The translations under genes were made by a program, and so were the position numbers. This document shows, piece by piece, positions 22,278 to 33,623 of a DNA stretch of 64,000 nt (its first letter is position 1; every line of letters begins with the position of its first letter). The stretch is from Chara braunii (lineage: Eukaryota > Streptophyta > Charophyceae > Charales > Characeae): positions 392,641 to 456,640 of the forward strand of contig BFEA01000842.1 in assembly GCA_003427395.1 (NCBI GenBank). The letters are read 5' to 3'. Below the pieces are notes generated by a model. It made no database searches. It had not been told where the DNA came from and saw only the letters and a list, made by a program, of their open reading frames with translations.

Positions 22278-22985
22278 CTGCCCTTAGGAGGCACCACAAC
22301 TTCAGCCAGGATCACGAGAGCCGTTAGGCCGGGTGTCAGTCGATTCATGCAAGCAGCCAACCAAAGGAAGTCCGTGAGCTTCCAGAAGCAGGGAACAAAG
22401 GCAAGAGGGCCAACCCATAACCAACAGAAGATGTCTGAAAGGCGAACCAGCAGTATAAAAGCCCAGCAGCACCAGCCGGTGGGATCAACGATTCATGTGA
22501 AAACTGCGGAAGCGCTGTGGGTTGCTTGTGCGACATTGCGACGTTGATGGAGGAGGCACTAGAGGAGGAGCAAGTGCCCAGCAAGGAAGGAGACATCTTG
22601 TTACCATAGCCAGGGAGGAGGACGAAGACGGCCATAGCCGCAGAGGTTTGGAGGAGTACATCTCAGCTATATTCAGCTTGGATCCATGAGGGAGAGGGAG
22701 AGCATGAGTGTAACAGGGAGGTTGAGCGATACAAGACGTGAGAGAGAGGGAGAGTCACACATGAGGGAGAGGGAGAGCAATTACATACCTGATTCATACT
22801 TGGTTGGTGTGCGGCAGGTGCCGATGGAGGATACAACCAATTTCTTTGTGTGATACAATAATTCGGTGTGGATTTCAGTGAGCAACTTCGGTTTTCATCT
22901 CTTGGTTTCCGGTGTGACTTCTCACATGAATGTTGTACTGCGCGTGGTGTGTGATTGCATGCGGATTGGGAGTTCAATCATTGCA
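22278..22985 (+). repeat. 3' part of LTR F
   Basis: It continues the sequence interrupted by element B and ends ATCATTGCA, one base before a PBS. It contains TATAAAAG at 22454-22461 and GCCATAGC at 22631-22638. The matching second LTR and the body of F were not identified in this window. Confidence 0.65.
22454..22461 (+). promoter_or_regulatory. TATA box of LTR F
   Basis: TATAAAAG within the LTR, about 530 bases before the PBS. It is a likely core promoter by sequence only. Confidence 0.5.
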
Positions 22986-22986
22986 C

Positions 22987-22998
22987 TGGTATCAGAGC
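22987..22998 (+). promoter_or_regulatory. Primer binding site, element F
   Basis: TGGTATCAGAGC is an exact match to the standard plant initiator tRNA-Met PBS, one base after LTR F. Element D begins 46 bases further on. Confidence 0.85.
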
Positions 22999-23044
22999 TG
23001 TGTTGCAACTGCGGTCGTGGAAGAACGCCGGCAAAGCATAAGGC

Positions 23045-24028
23045 TGAAACGGTATTCACCTGTTAGCAGTAGCGGATGCAGGTCGCAGGGCTCGATCCCT
23101 AGTCCTCACTTTACCTTTGTACAGTATCTGTGTCGACCCCGAGTGTTTGAACCCGTGACCTGTGTTTTGAGAGTTGTTGTTGTCTGTCATAGGTCTGTGT
23201 TATGGTAGGGGTTCGATCTGTAGATCTATCAAGTAGGAGTCACAGCCCTGTAGAGGTCGTAGCTGTAGGAATCCTGAAAGGTCAAGGTCGTAGCTGCTAC
23301 AGTCCTGAAAGGTCAAGGTCGTAGCTGCTACAGTACTCGAAAGGCCAAGTCCACAGACTTCCGAAAGGTCCGGAAGTGGCCTTTCGAAGCTGCCTCACGT
23401 TTTAGTCAGAGGCAAGTGGGCAAGTGGTGAGCCCAACTGCATTATGTCGGCAGTGCGACTGCATTGAGTTGGCAGTGCAAACCCATGCAGTTAGCGGTAC
23501 CGGTCCAGTCAGTCCCAGTCCAGTCAAGCAAGTACCATGAGGGACTGTGTGCACCATAGGACTGGTGGAGAGGGGCAGACCAACGAGTTACAGAAGTATA
23601 AATCAAGAGGCAGCGCCCAGCCATTTATTCATTCGCTGCGTAAGCCATACGGAAGCGCTGCTACAGCGTCTTGTGGGAAGGTGGTCTGCAGGTTGCGCGA
23701 AGACGAAGTGGGCTGAAGGGAGATCGTAGCCATAGCCAGTAGTGGTAGTGCAGCCATAGTCGCTGTAGGAGGAAGTGAGATTAAGTGTGTGTGTGTGGTG
23801 GTATTCAGGGTGATCCAGAGTGAGCATGTGTGAACAGTGGGGTTGGACACTGTGACGAAGGTTGGGATGTTTAGGCGCCGATGCGCCATAGCCTGTTGAA
23901 GTGAACTTGCATCTGAACTGTGTTCTTGATTTCCGTATCTCTAAGCTTTGAGTGGGCGCCCTGCGTCGGTGCGAATCTCCATCTGTTTGCATATGTGTGA
24001 AGTGGAAGTGAAAGCGAGTCTGATTGCA
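23045..24028 (+). repeat. 5' LTR of element D
   Basis: TGAAACGG...TTGCA, homologous to the E LTR on the other strand. It carries CAGGGCTCGATCCCTAGTCC at 23086-23105, TATAAATC at 23597-23604, and GCCATAGC at 23729-23736 and 23885-23892. Confidence 0.9.
23597..23604 (+). promoter_or_regulatory. TATA box of the D LTR
   Basis: TATAAATC is kept at the matching place in the 3' LTR fragment (about 40264) and in E on the minus strand (about 2118-2126), which supports a promoter role. Confidence 0.55.
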
Positions 24029-24029
24029 C

Positions 24030-24041
24030 CGGTATCGGAGC
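24030..24041 (+). promoter_or_regulatory. Primer binding site, element D
   Basis: CGGTATCGGAGC follows the LTR end by one base. It is a diverged form of the initiator tRNA-Met site, with T to C at the first position. Confidence 0.75.
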
Positions 24042-24190
24042 TGGTTCCCGTTACCCCACGCGCCATAGTCGTTGCTGATAGGGAAGGAGGCGCTCGCCAG
24101 CGAGGCGCCATAGCCGAAGTGCACCATCGGAGAAAGAAGTCCGCCATAGCTGCGTTCCAGAAGAAGGTGTCGTTTACCTGCACAGAAGGC

Positions 24191-24268
<78 letters not shown>
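24191..24268. repeat. (GA)n microsatellite in the D leader
   Basis: About 38 GA units. It is the counterpart of the CT run at 1511-1585 in the oppositely oriented element E. Confidence 0.95.
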
Positions 24269-24274
<6 letters not shown>

Positions 24275-24464
24275 AGGGAGCTGAGTAATACAAGATGGGT
24301 TGTGTGGTCCAAGAGGAAGTGGCGGCCATAGCCGCGGAGCTCGAACACGGAGTGACGAAGAAAAAAGGAGGAGACATAGGGGCGAGATAGAAGAAAGGTG
24401 AAGAGGGTGAAGAGAAGGGAAGTTGGCGAGAAAGAAAGTGCCGGCAGCCATAGCCGACTTGAGG

Positions 24465-24590
24465 GTTGACTTTGGTGTTGACGAAGAGTTGACTACGTGT
24501 TTACCAAAGGGTTGACCAAGGTTTGACCGCGTTGACCAAGTGTTGACCAAGGCATTGTTTGGAGCTGTTGACCATGATTTTGACCAAGCT
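24465..24590 (+). repeat. TTGAC-core array in the D leader
   Basis: Nine TTGAC cores, most of them TTGACC, are irregularly spaced just before the hairpin region. The E leader has the same type of array on its sense strand. Confidence 0.75.
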
Positions 24591-24910
24591 AGAGTTGGTA
24601 TAATCTCGCCAAGCCCTTGGCCTATCCCCTCGCACTATGGATGTGCACTCACCCTATGGTACTTGTTGAGTCCGAGTCTGTCTGTCTCTTCTTTCTGCAT
24701 TGAGCCTCTTCTGTGTATGAAGGATAGGGCCTCGTTGACCAAACCCACACGGGCTGAGTAAGGCTAAAGGCTGTGTTTGACGACTCGACTGTTTCGGAGG
24801 ACACGAACCCTCCCAAGGACCGGTACTGACCGGTGGGCTGCTCGGTTTACGGTAGGCCCAAAATCCGAGTTGTGGGCTGCACAACGGGCCGTCTAAGTCT
24901 TGAGAGAACC

Positions 24911-24993
24911 TGCTGATCGCGTCGTCCTGTCTGCGACGTTAAAGAATTCCTGAGGAGTTACAGGGGATCTCCTTAAATGCTTCCTGATCAGCA
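24911..24993 (+). other. Conserved leader hairpin of element D
   Basis: TGCTGATC (24911-24918) pairs with GATCAGCA (24986-24993) around a loop of 67 bases. The loop includes CGTCGTCCTGTCTGCGAC, shared with E and H, and a small internal GGAG/CTCC pair. It could be an RNA packaging or translation-control element; that role is inferred. Confidence 0.5.
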
Positions 24994-25165
24994 ATAGGTT
25001 ATGTAGTGACGGTTGTAGTTTAGAGTCCAGGCTAGAGACCATAGTTGGCAGGGTTCTGTACGAATCCTGTGGTCCGTAGATCAAGTCGGTCTTACGTTGG
25101 GTCAGTTAGGGGGAGAGTCTAAGTGGTGAGGAGTGGAACCGTCACTTGGTTGTGCGTCTATCACC

Positions 25166-27110
25166 ATGGTTGACACGCGTACAGGAACGAGCACCTCCCC
25201 TTACACAGCAGAGCAGGAGGCGAAAGCCGCCGCCATCCTGAAAGAGAGAAGAGAGAAGGAGGCCAAGAAGAAGGCCTTGCTGGAAGAACAGGCGGCGAAG
25301 AAGAAGAAGATTGAGGAAGATATGGTGAGAGAAATGGAGAGGTTGAAAAAGGAGGAGGAAGAAGAACTCCGAGTGGTAGAGGCAGAAGAAGAAGTAGAGG
25401 AGCAGCCGTTGGAGAGGAGGAGAACCGGGCAAAGATGGGAATCCGGTGTTGTGAAGGAGGATCCGTTGGAGAAGAAGATCACGGAATGGGTGGCCAATTT
25501 ATCCTTGGGAGAAGAGGCATTAATGTATGTACCCAGGGAAGAGCAGGAGGCGGCCATGAAAGAGTGGGATGCAAAGGAAGATCCACTCAAGCGGCAGACA
25601 ATCGAAGATGAGAAGAGGATGGAGTGGAAGTTGCGGCTGATGAGGGAAAGGAAAAGAAGAGTGGACGCAGTGAGTCAGGCGACCAGAGAACTGGAAGAAA
25701 TAAAGCAACAGAGAGCACAGATGGAGGCGCAGGCGGACCTATTGGGTAAGGTGCAGGTCATGGCAAGGAATGTAGACCGCCTGGCCCAGGTCCAGGAAGA
25801 GCAGTATCAATTTGTTGGGAGTCAGGACATAGCCCTACGGTCTATACGGCTGGGATTCAGGGACTTTGCACGTGAGTTGGTGATGCAGGTGGGCTCAGAG
25901 GTGAAGGGCCGCCTAGAGAGCACAAAGCGTTATTGCACAGGCGCCATAGAGGGCGCCAGGCTGGCGGCACCCAAGGAGGAAGAAGCACATCCTCGTAGGG
26001 AGCCTGTCAAAGTGAAATTTCATGACTCCTATAGTGGAATGGAGGAGGAGAACTTTGACAACTTGGAAGCGAATATTAAGACGTATGTGCACTTACAGAA
26101 AGTCGCCCCAGACGAACACGTCCTGATAGCTATCCACGCTTTTAGGGAGGACGCAACAACCTTCGCCCGTTTACCTGTGTCGCGCCGCCATTTGCAACGA
26201 TGACTTAGTTGCGTATTCAACGTTCACCCCTCTCAATGATTTCCTTAAGTTGTTGAGGGAGTGGTTTGCAGACGTGACCCGTAGTGTCAAAGCCTTAGAT
26301 AAACTGCAAACCATCCATTCTCGCGAATGGAGGAGTGTTAGGGCACTCAAGGGTGTAATGGACGAGCTGGTCGCCGTTCTTGACCATTGGGTCACTGTGA
26401 CCCAGTTGGTCAATCTCTTCTACCGAGCTATGCCCGAACAGTTACGCGGGCATTTCTTTGAAAAAAGTGAGCAGCCTACCATGACCTATGATGCTTTGAG
26501 CAGGGAAGCGGTACCATTTGAAGCACGGTCCATATCAGTCTCCACTTTCTGGCACAAGGACCTGGGTAAGGGCAAAAAGTGGAAAGGCCGTACCATCCCG
26601 GGCCAGGTCAAGACAAGGATCGCCTGATCCTTACACTAGATGAGGGTGGTATGGATGAAGTCCCCTACGATCAGATAGAGTGGGGACTAGAAGAGGAAGT
26701 GGACAGTAGCGCTAGCCAGGGGAGGACACTGCTGTCGCGACTAGAGGGAGGCCGCAAGGAGGAGGTAGAGGCCAGGGCCAAGGGGGTCGGGCCTCGGGCG
26801 GTCGTTCCCAGGGCGATCAACGGGTTGGCGGCAGGGGAAACCACCAAGCGGGAGGCAGGGGTCAAGGTCCCCCTCAAAATCGTTCTGGAAATAGGTCACC
26901 AAATAGGGGTAATAGGTCACCCTATAGGAGAATTGGTTGACACCGAGGTCTGCCACAGGGCCGACCTTGGGAAGATTTGGGCTTGGACCAGTGCGTTTGG
27001 CAACAACGTGTGGACCAGGGGCAGTGCATATATTGCGGTGACCCTGGCCACATCATCAAATATTGTCCAAAGTATAGAGAGGCCCGATGGGCTGCCCAGG
27101 GGTCAAAAGG
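25166..27110 (+). pseudogene. gag: Gag of element D
   Basis: ATG 25166 sits in ACCATGG; an earlier in-frame ATG at 25133 is less likely. The N-terminus (MVDTRTGTSTSPYT) leads into a long Lys/Glu coiled coil (about 25230-25430) and a second helical stretch. The capsid core begins near 26010 (VKVKFHDSYSGMEEENFDN). The first frame ends at 26203 after a frameshift. The core resumes in another frame (REWFADVTRSVKALDKL near 26260), ending near 26627. A further shift leads to a Gly/Arg-rich tail and a CX2CX4HX4C zinc knuckle (CIYCGDPGHIIKYC) near 27022-27063. Gag should assemble the particle; with at least two frameshifts this copy cannot. Confidence 0.85.
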
Positions 27111-30100
27111 CAGCCGCCGGTAGGGGTTGCAACTGCCCCTACCATAAGGCCATGTGGGGAAACGAGCGCGAGCCGGCAGGAAACTCCTACACCACATGCG
27201 CCTATGGTAGAGGTTGTAGGCCGGTACCTAGATAGTTGTCCAGAGACTGCATGTGTTAGAGTCTCTTTAGGCACCTCCCTCACAGGCGTGGCTGGCGAGC
27301 TGAAGGAAAGGATGTCCGCCTGGGCCAAGCTGAAGAAAGAGAGTAGAGGACAAATAGTCTTAGTAGAAGTAGAGGTCCTTAGGGGTAGAGTAGGGGCCCT
27401 CGTAGACAGTGGGGCCACTCGCAGCTATATTAGTAGAAAGGCGCTGCAAAAGTTAAAGTTGGGATTGAAAGTCCAAAAGTTAGCAGAGCCCATAGTAAGT
27501 ATTTTCGCTGATAATCGCACAATGCGAGTAAAGGATTATGTAGAGGGAGTTTAGGCCTACTTCCGCCTAGAGAAAGATGGGAAGGTGGAGAGAGTTCTCT
27601 ATTCCCTGACTCTCCTCGTAGAGGATAACCTTCCCTTCGATATAGTCCTAGGAATGGACTGGGGAGAGGCAGCAGGGGCCACACTCCATTTGAGAGAGCA
27701 TGAGTGTAGGCTCCCTAGCCCGTCAGGCGGGGTTAAGTCTGCACGTCTGTTTCATGTCTCAGGAGTAGGCAACTCCCTGGCGCATTGCTCCTTAGCGCTC
27801 CTACGTTTGCGAGGTTAGTAAAGGAGCAGCAGCTAGAAGAACAGGTTTTTGTAGCCTACGTAGGCCGGTCACTGAGTCTAAAGAGGAAAAACCCTTAGAT
27901 CCTGCTATTGCCAAGCTGCTGGAAGAGTACACAGACCTAGCTAAGCTGCCGACAGGGGTAGTCCCACGGACTATCCAGCATCGCATTGAGATAGAGCCTG
28001 GCAGTAGGACTCCTAAAGGAGCAGTGTACAGGATGTCCCCGCGGGAGTTGGAGGAGCTGCGCAAGCAGTTAGATGAACTCCTAGAGAAGGGTTGGATTAG
28101 GCCCAGTTCGTCTCCATTTGGAGCACCTGTTTTTTTTGTCCCCAAGAAGGAGGGAGAGCTTAAAATGTGCATTGACTATAGGGGTCTCAATGCTATCACA
28201 GTGAAGAATGAGGAGCCACCGCCTCGTATAGATGATCTTTTAGATCGGGTGCAGGGTTGCAAGTATTTTTCAAAAATAGATCTGAAGTCCGGTTATCATC
28301 AGATAGAGGTTCATCCTGATGATCAGTATAAGACCGCGTTCCAGACTAGATATGCACTACGAGTTTATAGTTATGCCCTTTGGACTGGCCAACACGCCAG
28401 CCAGTCTTTTATGAACGACTTGTTTAGGCCGTGGTTATAGTAGTCAACTTAGATGATATTCTAGTGTTCAGTAGGCCCCTCCAGGACCATGAGGGTCATC
28501 TGAGGTAGGTCTTGGAGAAGCCGAGAGAGGCCAATGGGCAAAGACCCAAGTTTTGTATCTAGGCCATGTCTTAGACGGAGACGGCATTAAACCAGAAGAT
28601 AGCAAGATTCAAGCGATTAGGGATTGGCCTACGCCCCGCACGTTGACAGAGTTGCAGTCGTTCTTAGACATAGCCAACTATTACAGGAAGTTTGTGAGAA
28701 ACTTCTCCACCATCGCTGCACCCCTTCGCATGTTGCTGAAGAAAGAAACATTTTGGAAGTGGGACAAGGACTGCACGTCTGCCATGAAGAAATTGAAGCA
28801 TGTATTAATAGAGTATCAAGTCCTTAAGGTAGCCGATCCGTCCTTACCTTTCGTCGTCACTACTGCTAAGGGTGTTTCCTTCGCTAATCGTTTCTCCATT
28901 TCTAGGATATACAATAGCTCCACGAGTTGCTAAATAAGGTTTTCCCATTCTTAAGATGATTCTTTTATGGCATAGAGCCAGGTGCTGTATTATAGCAAGA
29001 CGATGGCAGTGGATATAGACCCGTAGAGTTCATGTCTGCTAGGATGCCTTCGAAAAAGGTAGCGACATCCACCTACGAAAGGGAACTCTACGCTCTCAGG
29101 CAAGCATTAGAACACTGGAAACACTACTTTCTTGGGAGGCACTTCAAAGTCTACTCAGACCACGAGACGTTAAGGTGGCTGAAAACTCAGGCCAATATGA
29201 CACCTAAGCTTACAACGTGGGCTGCAGAGTTAGACCAATATGATTTTGATCTCAAGCCAGTAAAAGGGAAGTACAATGTAGTTGCGGACGCTCTGAGTAG
29301 GAGAGTTGACTACTTTGGAGCGATAGTTCATTATATGGATATAAGGAGAGACGTGCAACAGAAAGTTAGAGAGGCGTATGCCCAGGACCCTATCTATAGT
29401 GCCCTCCTCAAAGAGTAAAGGAGGCCCCAGAGTCCGAACCAGACTACCGCACTACTGATGGACTGTTATTTGAGAAGACTGGCGTGGTTGACCGATTGTG
29501 CGTTCCTAACAGTGAGGAGATGCGTAGTTTGATTCTAGGGGAATGCCACGACACCGAGGGACATTTTGGTTGGCAAAAGACTCTAGCCAACCTCATGCGC
29601 GCATACATATGGCCTGGGATGAAGGCCGACTGCATAGAGTATGTTTGCACTTGTAAGGTCTGCCAGAGCAACAAGACCTCTACATGTCCCCCTCTAGGTC
29701 TTCTCAGGCCCTTGCCTATTCCTGACCAGCCGGGGGACTCAGTGCCCATTGACTTTATGGACACCCATGTCAAGAGTAGGAACGACAAGTGACAAGTCAT
29801 GGTTATAGTTGATAGATTTAGCAAGTATGCAGTTTTTGTTCCGTTGCTTGCGGAGGCACGAACAGAGTTAGTCATCCAAACGTTTTTTGATCATTGGGTC
29901 AGTGAACACGGGATTCGGCTGTCTATAGTTAGTGATAGAGACACCCGTTTAACTAGGCAGAACCGGCACGAGTTGATGAGTGTGTATGGGTCTAAGTTGT
30001 TGATGTCATCTGGCCGTCACCTAGAGACTAACGGTCAGACTAAACAAATGAATAAGATCCTGCAGCAAGTTCTGCGTATGTACATTAGACCGGATCAAGT

Positions 30101-30833
30101 CAATTGGGATGAGATGCTCCCAAAGGTAGCCAGTGCATACAACAATAGCGTGCATTTAGCTACTTGTCGCACTCCCAACGAGTTGCGTAAGTTTTTCACA
30201 CCGCATATACCATTTGAAGACCGGGACCAGATTCAGAGGCTACCGCCCGGAACTAGGGAGTTTGCACTTCAGCACGAGAAGGAATTAGCTACCGTTGTAG
30301 AGAACCTCGGGAAGGCCCAGCATCGGATGATAGAACAAGCCAACAATCACCGTCGCCCGTCGCAGTTTCAAATAGGCGACTTAGTATGGGTCAAGTCTAA
30401 AGAATTTGCTCCTGAGGAGAACATCTCACAGAAGCTATTACCAGCGTACAGAGGACCGTGGCCAGTCCTAGAAGTCAAGGCCGGAGAGGATGGACCGTCC
30501 TACGCAGTAGAAATCCCAGCACACCTCAACATCTACCCCGTGTTTCATGCGTCAAAGTTATTGCCATGTATCACAAGCCAACAGTTTCCATCTAGAAGAC
30601 CCATGATCCCTCCGGGCATGGACGGAAGATACAACATTGACGGCATTGTTGGTGAAGACATATTCAGAACGGGAGGTAGAGGTCGTCCACAGAAACAGTA
30701 TAAGGTTCGATTTGCATATCACGAACCCGAGGATGATCGCTGGTTTACTTGGACTGAACTTCTAGAATCAGCTTCCGACATAGTGAGAGCCTACGAGAGA
30801 GAACGGAAGGGAAAAGGTCCTGCCTTAGACTGA
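27111..30833 (+). pseudogene. pol: Pol of element D (protease, RT, RNase H, integrase, chromodomain-like tail)
   Basis: Protease has the classic DSGATRSYIS near 27408, with a TAG at 27552-27554. RT begins YRMSPRELEELRKQLDELL (28024) but shifts frame before MPFGLAN near 28355; its active site reads NLDD instead of YLDD. RNase H (28800-29320) carries a foreign segment of about 99 bp at 28867-28965 in place of the first Asp, plus a TAG shortly after. Integrase keeps the zinc-binding residues (HDTEGHFG, CKVCQ), the first Asp (IDFMD) and SDRD. Its third catalytic residue is Lys (NGQTKQMN, codon 30042-30044) instead of Glu, and a TGA at 29790-29792 interrupts it. The last frame (29799-30833) is open through the GPW module (AYRGPWPVLEV) and a chromodomain-like end. 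Confidence 0.9.
28867..28965. other. Foreign segment in RNase H of element D
   Basis: RNase H reads VVTTA up to 28866 and resumes with TATGGCATA at 28966. The intervening 99 bases match no domain and replace the codons for Asp-Ala-Ser-Gln. The segment contains stop codons, so it is a lesion, and its origin is unknown. Confidence 0.6.
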
Positions 30834-30855
30834 GCTATTCTTGGAGTTTTAGGCC

Positions 30856-30863
30856 GGCGGGAG
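30856..30863 (+). promoter_or_regulatory. Probable polypurine tract, element D
   Basis: GGCGGGAG directly precedes the 3' LTR. It is short and includes one C. Confidence 0.5.
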
Positions 30864-31395
30864 TCAAACGGTATTCACCTGTTAGCAGTAGCGGATGCAG
30901 GTCCCAGGGCTCGATCCCTAGTCCTCACTTTACCTGTGTACAGTATCTGTGTCTACCCTGAGTGTTTGAACCCGTGACCTGTGTTTTGAGAGTTGTTGTT
31001 GTCTGTCGTAGGTCTGTGTAATGGTAGGGGTTCGATCTGTAGATCTGTAAAGTAGGAGTCACAGCCCTGCAGAGGTCGTAGCTGAAGGAATCCTGAAAGG
31101 TCAAGGTCGTACCTGCTACAGTCCTGAAAGGTCAAGGTCGTAGCTGCTACAGTACTCGAAAGGCCAAGTCCACGGGCTTCCGGAAGGTCCGGAAGTGGCC
31201 TTTCGAAGCTGGCTCACGCTTTAGTCAAAGGCAAGTGGGCAAGTGGTGAGCCCAGCTGCATTACGCCGGCAGTGCGACTGCATTGAGTTGGCAGTGCAAA
31301 CCCATGCAGTCAGCGGTACCGGTCCAGTCAGTCCCAGTCCAGTCAAGCAAGTACCATGAGGGACTGTGTGCACCATAGGCCTGGTGGAGAGGGGC
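30864..31395 (+). repeat. 3' LTR of element D, first part
   Basis: It aligns with 23045-23577 of the 5' LTR; the first two bases are TC rather than TG. It stops at the GGGGC target site of element C. Confidence 0.9.
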
Positions 31396-32545
31396 TGTGG
31401 CATACTGTGTAGCCACACGGGCCTGCAGGGCCCGTCCCGCATTCTCAGCCTAAAACCCTAGAAATAAGGGCTTACAGGCCCCTGTCGTTTCAGCCTGAAA
31501 GACTGAAAAACGAGGGCCTGCAGGCCCTATGTCGTTTCAGCCTAAATCAGGGCTTTTCAGCCCTGAGGCTTTTCAGCCTGAAACGGAGGCCCACTTTCGG
31601 GCCCTCATAAGATCGACCTACCCTAACACTCAGGCACAAAAACAGGGTTTCGGGAACAGGCTATTTCTGGCCTGTTGCCACGACAGCTTCAAGCAGGAGC
31701 TGCAGCGGCAGCCCCTGCCTCCCTGCGGCATTGGCAAGAGCAGCCTCCTGGACTGCCTCGCCCTGCAGTCAGGAGGCAGGCCGAGAAGTACATAGGGAGT
31801 TCCCATCCACTTCACGGGGAGGTAGTTAGACAGAAGGCTGGAGTAGTCTTCAGGATTCGGCCGCAGCACTCAGGAGGAGCGCTGCAGGAGCAGCTTAGCG
31901 CTAGCAGTAGTCTTCAGCGCTGGGCGCTAGTAGCCATAGCAGTAGTCTTCAGCGCTGCCCGCTAGTAGGTGGTAGTAGTAGAGTTGGGAGAGATGACTGG
32001 CGGCGGCCAGTGGGACTTACCTGTGGTGCCATAGCTCCAGCTCCATCTTCAAGGTACCTGCATCAAGGCGCCAACTTCACAGGTTAGTACCGGACTGAGA
32101 GAGAGAGAGAGAGAGTTCTTCTTCTTCCTCTTCTAAGTCCACCATCTCTTCTTCCCCTCTCGCCACCTGACTTCTCAGTATTAGCGGACTACTACAGAAA
32201 GAGAGAGTTGTGACTTGAGACTTGACGAAATTGGATCCAGCCTCGACATTGGGATTCAGACATTTTGACGAGGGACTATTTGGGCCTGTGCCGAAGACTT
32301 GGTGTTGACGACATTCCCCATCTTCCCCTCTTCTTCGTCTGTGTATGGTTGGGGCTGGCGTATTCTTCCTGTGTGGGCGCCTGACCTCTTCGCACCATGG
32401 GATGATGATGATGATGTATGTTCGGGGCTGCATTGCAATATTGATTGTTCGGATCATTGGTATCTAAGTCTTCCGCTACGCTATCTTGTACTTTGTATGG
32501 AGAGGTCGGTTCTTGCTCTGGTCTGCACCGTTACAGTATGCAACA
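31396..32545 (+). repeat. 5' LTR of element C
   Basis: TGTGGCAT...TGCAACA. GCCATAGC occurs at 31933-31940 and 32028-32035, about 537 and 632 bases from the LTR start. Confidence 0.96.
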
Positions 32546-32548
32546 GTT

Positions 32549-32560
32549 TGGTATCGGATC
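32549..32560 (+). promoter_or_regulatory. Primer binding site, element C
   Basis: TGGTATCGGATC lies three bases after the LTR end. It is the initiator tRNA-Met type with two differences from the standard site. Confidence 0.85.
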
Positions 32561-33363
32561 GGACCTCTCATTCAGAGGACCCGCTCAATCAAGTAGCCAG
32601 CTTGCTTGATCTATTGATCACTCATTAGTAAATAAAGTAGGACTTCGCCAAATCTCTGAATTTTTTTTTTCGCAACAAATATCTGGAAATTTCTGATAAT
32701 CGCATTTCGTTTTACCTGAAAATTTCTGATATTAGTGTTTCGTTTTCATGCAACAAATATCTGAAAATTTCTGATAATCGCATCTCGTTTTATCTGAAAA
32801 TTCCTAATAGTAGCATTTCGTTTCTCTGATATTTCGCATACATAGTCAAAATTTCTGATGTTAACATTTCGTTTTCTGGGCATATTAGGATAACGATAGA
32901 AGTGGTCATATTCTCGGAAGCCGGATTTATTGTTTTCTGAAAATCGAATTTCCATTCTATCTTGCAATTTTTTTTTTGAAAACTGAAATCTTGCAAAGCC
33001 TACCAGCATTTCGATAGGCATATTAGAAGGTTGCCATATTCTCAGAAATAGGATTAAGTTCTTTTCTGAAAATCGCATCTCTACTCTATTTCGCAAATTT
33101 TTTTTTTCAAGATAACATTTTTTATGAAAGCCGAAACTTATGCGGATCCTAGCCTAGATCTCGCTCATAGTACTCTTCTGACATGTCTCACTAATAATAG
33201 ATCGATAGATATACACAAAAAAAAAAAAAAAAAAGGAAGTAGTCCTCTTTTATTTTTTTATTTTTTATCTGTTGATTAGGGCCGGGAGGAAAGTATTGTT
33301 GGGTTGGTTCCCTACCTGCGTTTTCCCTCCCACCCACCCCTTTGCATGCATTTCCGGGTTGGT
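32561..33363 (+). other. 5' leader of element C
   Basis: AT-rich leader with degenerate repeats of the type CTGAAAATTTCTGATAATCG, spaced about 45 to 60 bases apart, then a poly-A run near 33216. No protein similarity is seen. Confidence 0.7.
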
Positions 33364-33623
33364 ACAGTGCCATGTCAGCAGTGCCACGTCAGCAGTGCCA
33401 CGTCAGCAACAGTGCCATGTCAGCAGTGCCATCAGCAACAGTGCCATCAGCAACAGTGCCATGTCAGCAGTGCCACGTCAGCCAGTGTGCCAAGTCAGCA
33501 ATAGTGCCACATCAGCAACAGTGCCACGTCAGCAGTGCCACGTCAGTAGTGCCACGTCAGCAGTGCCACATCAGCAACAGTGCCACGTTAGCAGTGCCAC
33601 GTCAGCAGAGCCACGTCAGCAAC
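33364..33623 (+). repeat. CCACGTCA minisatellite upstream of gag in element C
   Basis: Irregular tandem copies of CAGTGCCACGTCAG with insertions of CAACAG. I count eight exact CCACGTCA cores. The array lacks stops in more than one frame and is in frame with gag from an ATG at 33342, so it could be read as a Cys/His/Gln-rich extension. Confidence 0.85.

Larger units (their letters stand above)
24042..25165 (+). other. 5' leader of element D
   Basis: About 1.1 kb without protein similarity. It holds four GCCATAGC octamers (24107, 24143, 24325, 24447), a GA microsatellite, a TTGAC array and the hairpin described in separate entries. Confidence 0.75.

Noticed and set aside
23086-23105. GGGCTCGATCCC considered as the T-arm of a tRNA gene
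   Set aside because: No acceptor, D or anticodon arm can be built around it in D, E or J.
27240-27600. The opposite-strand frames over D protease and gag as separate genes
   Set aside because: They overlap clear DSGA protease and zinc-knuckle coding on the plus strand and show no recognised domain.
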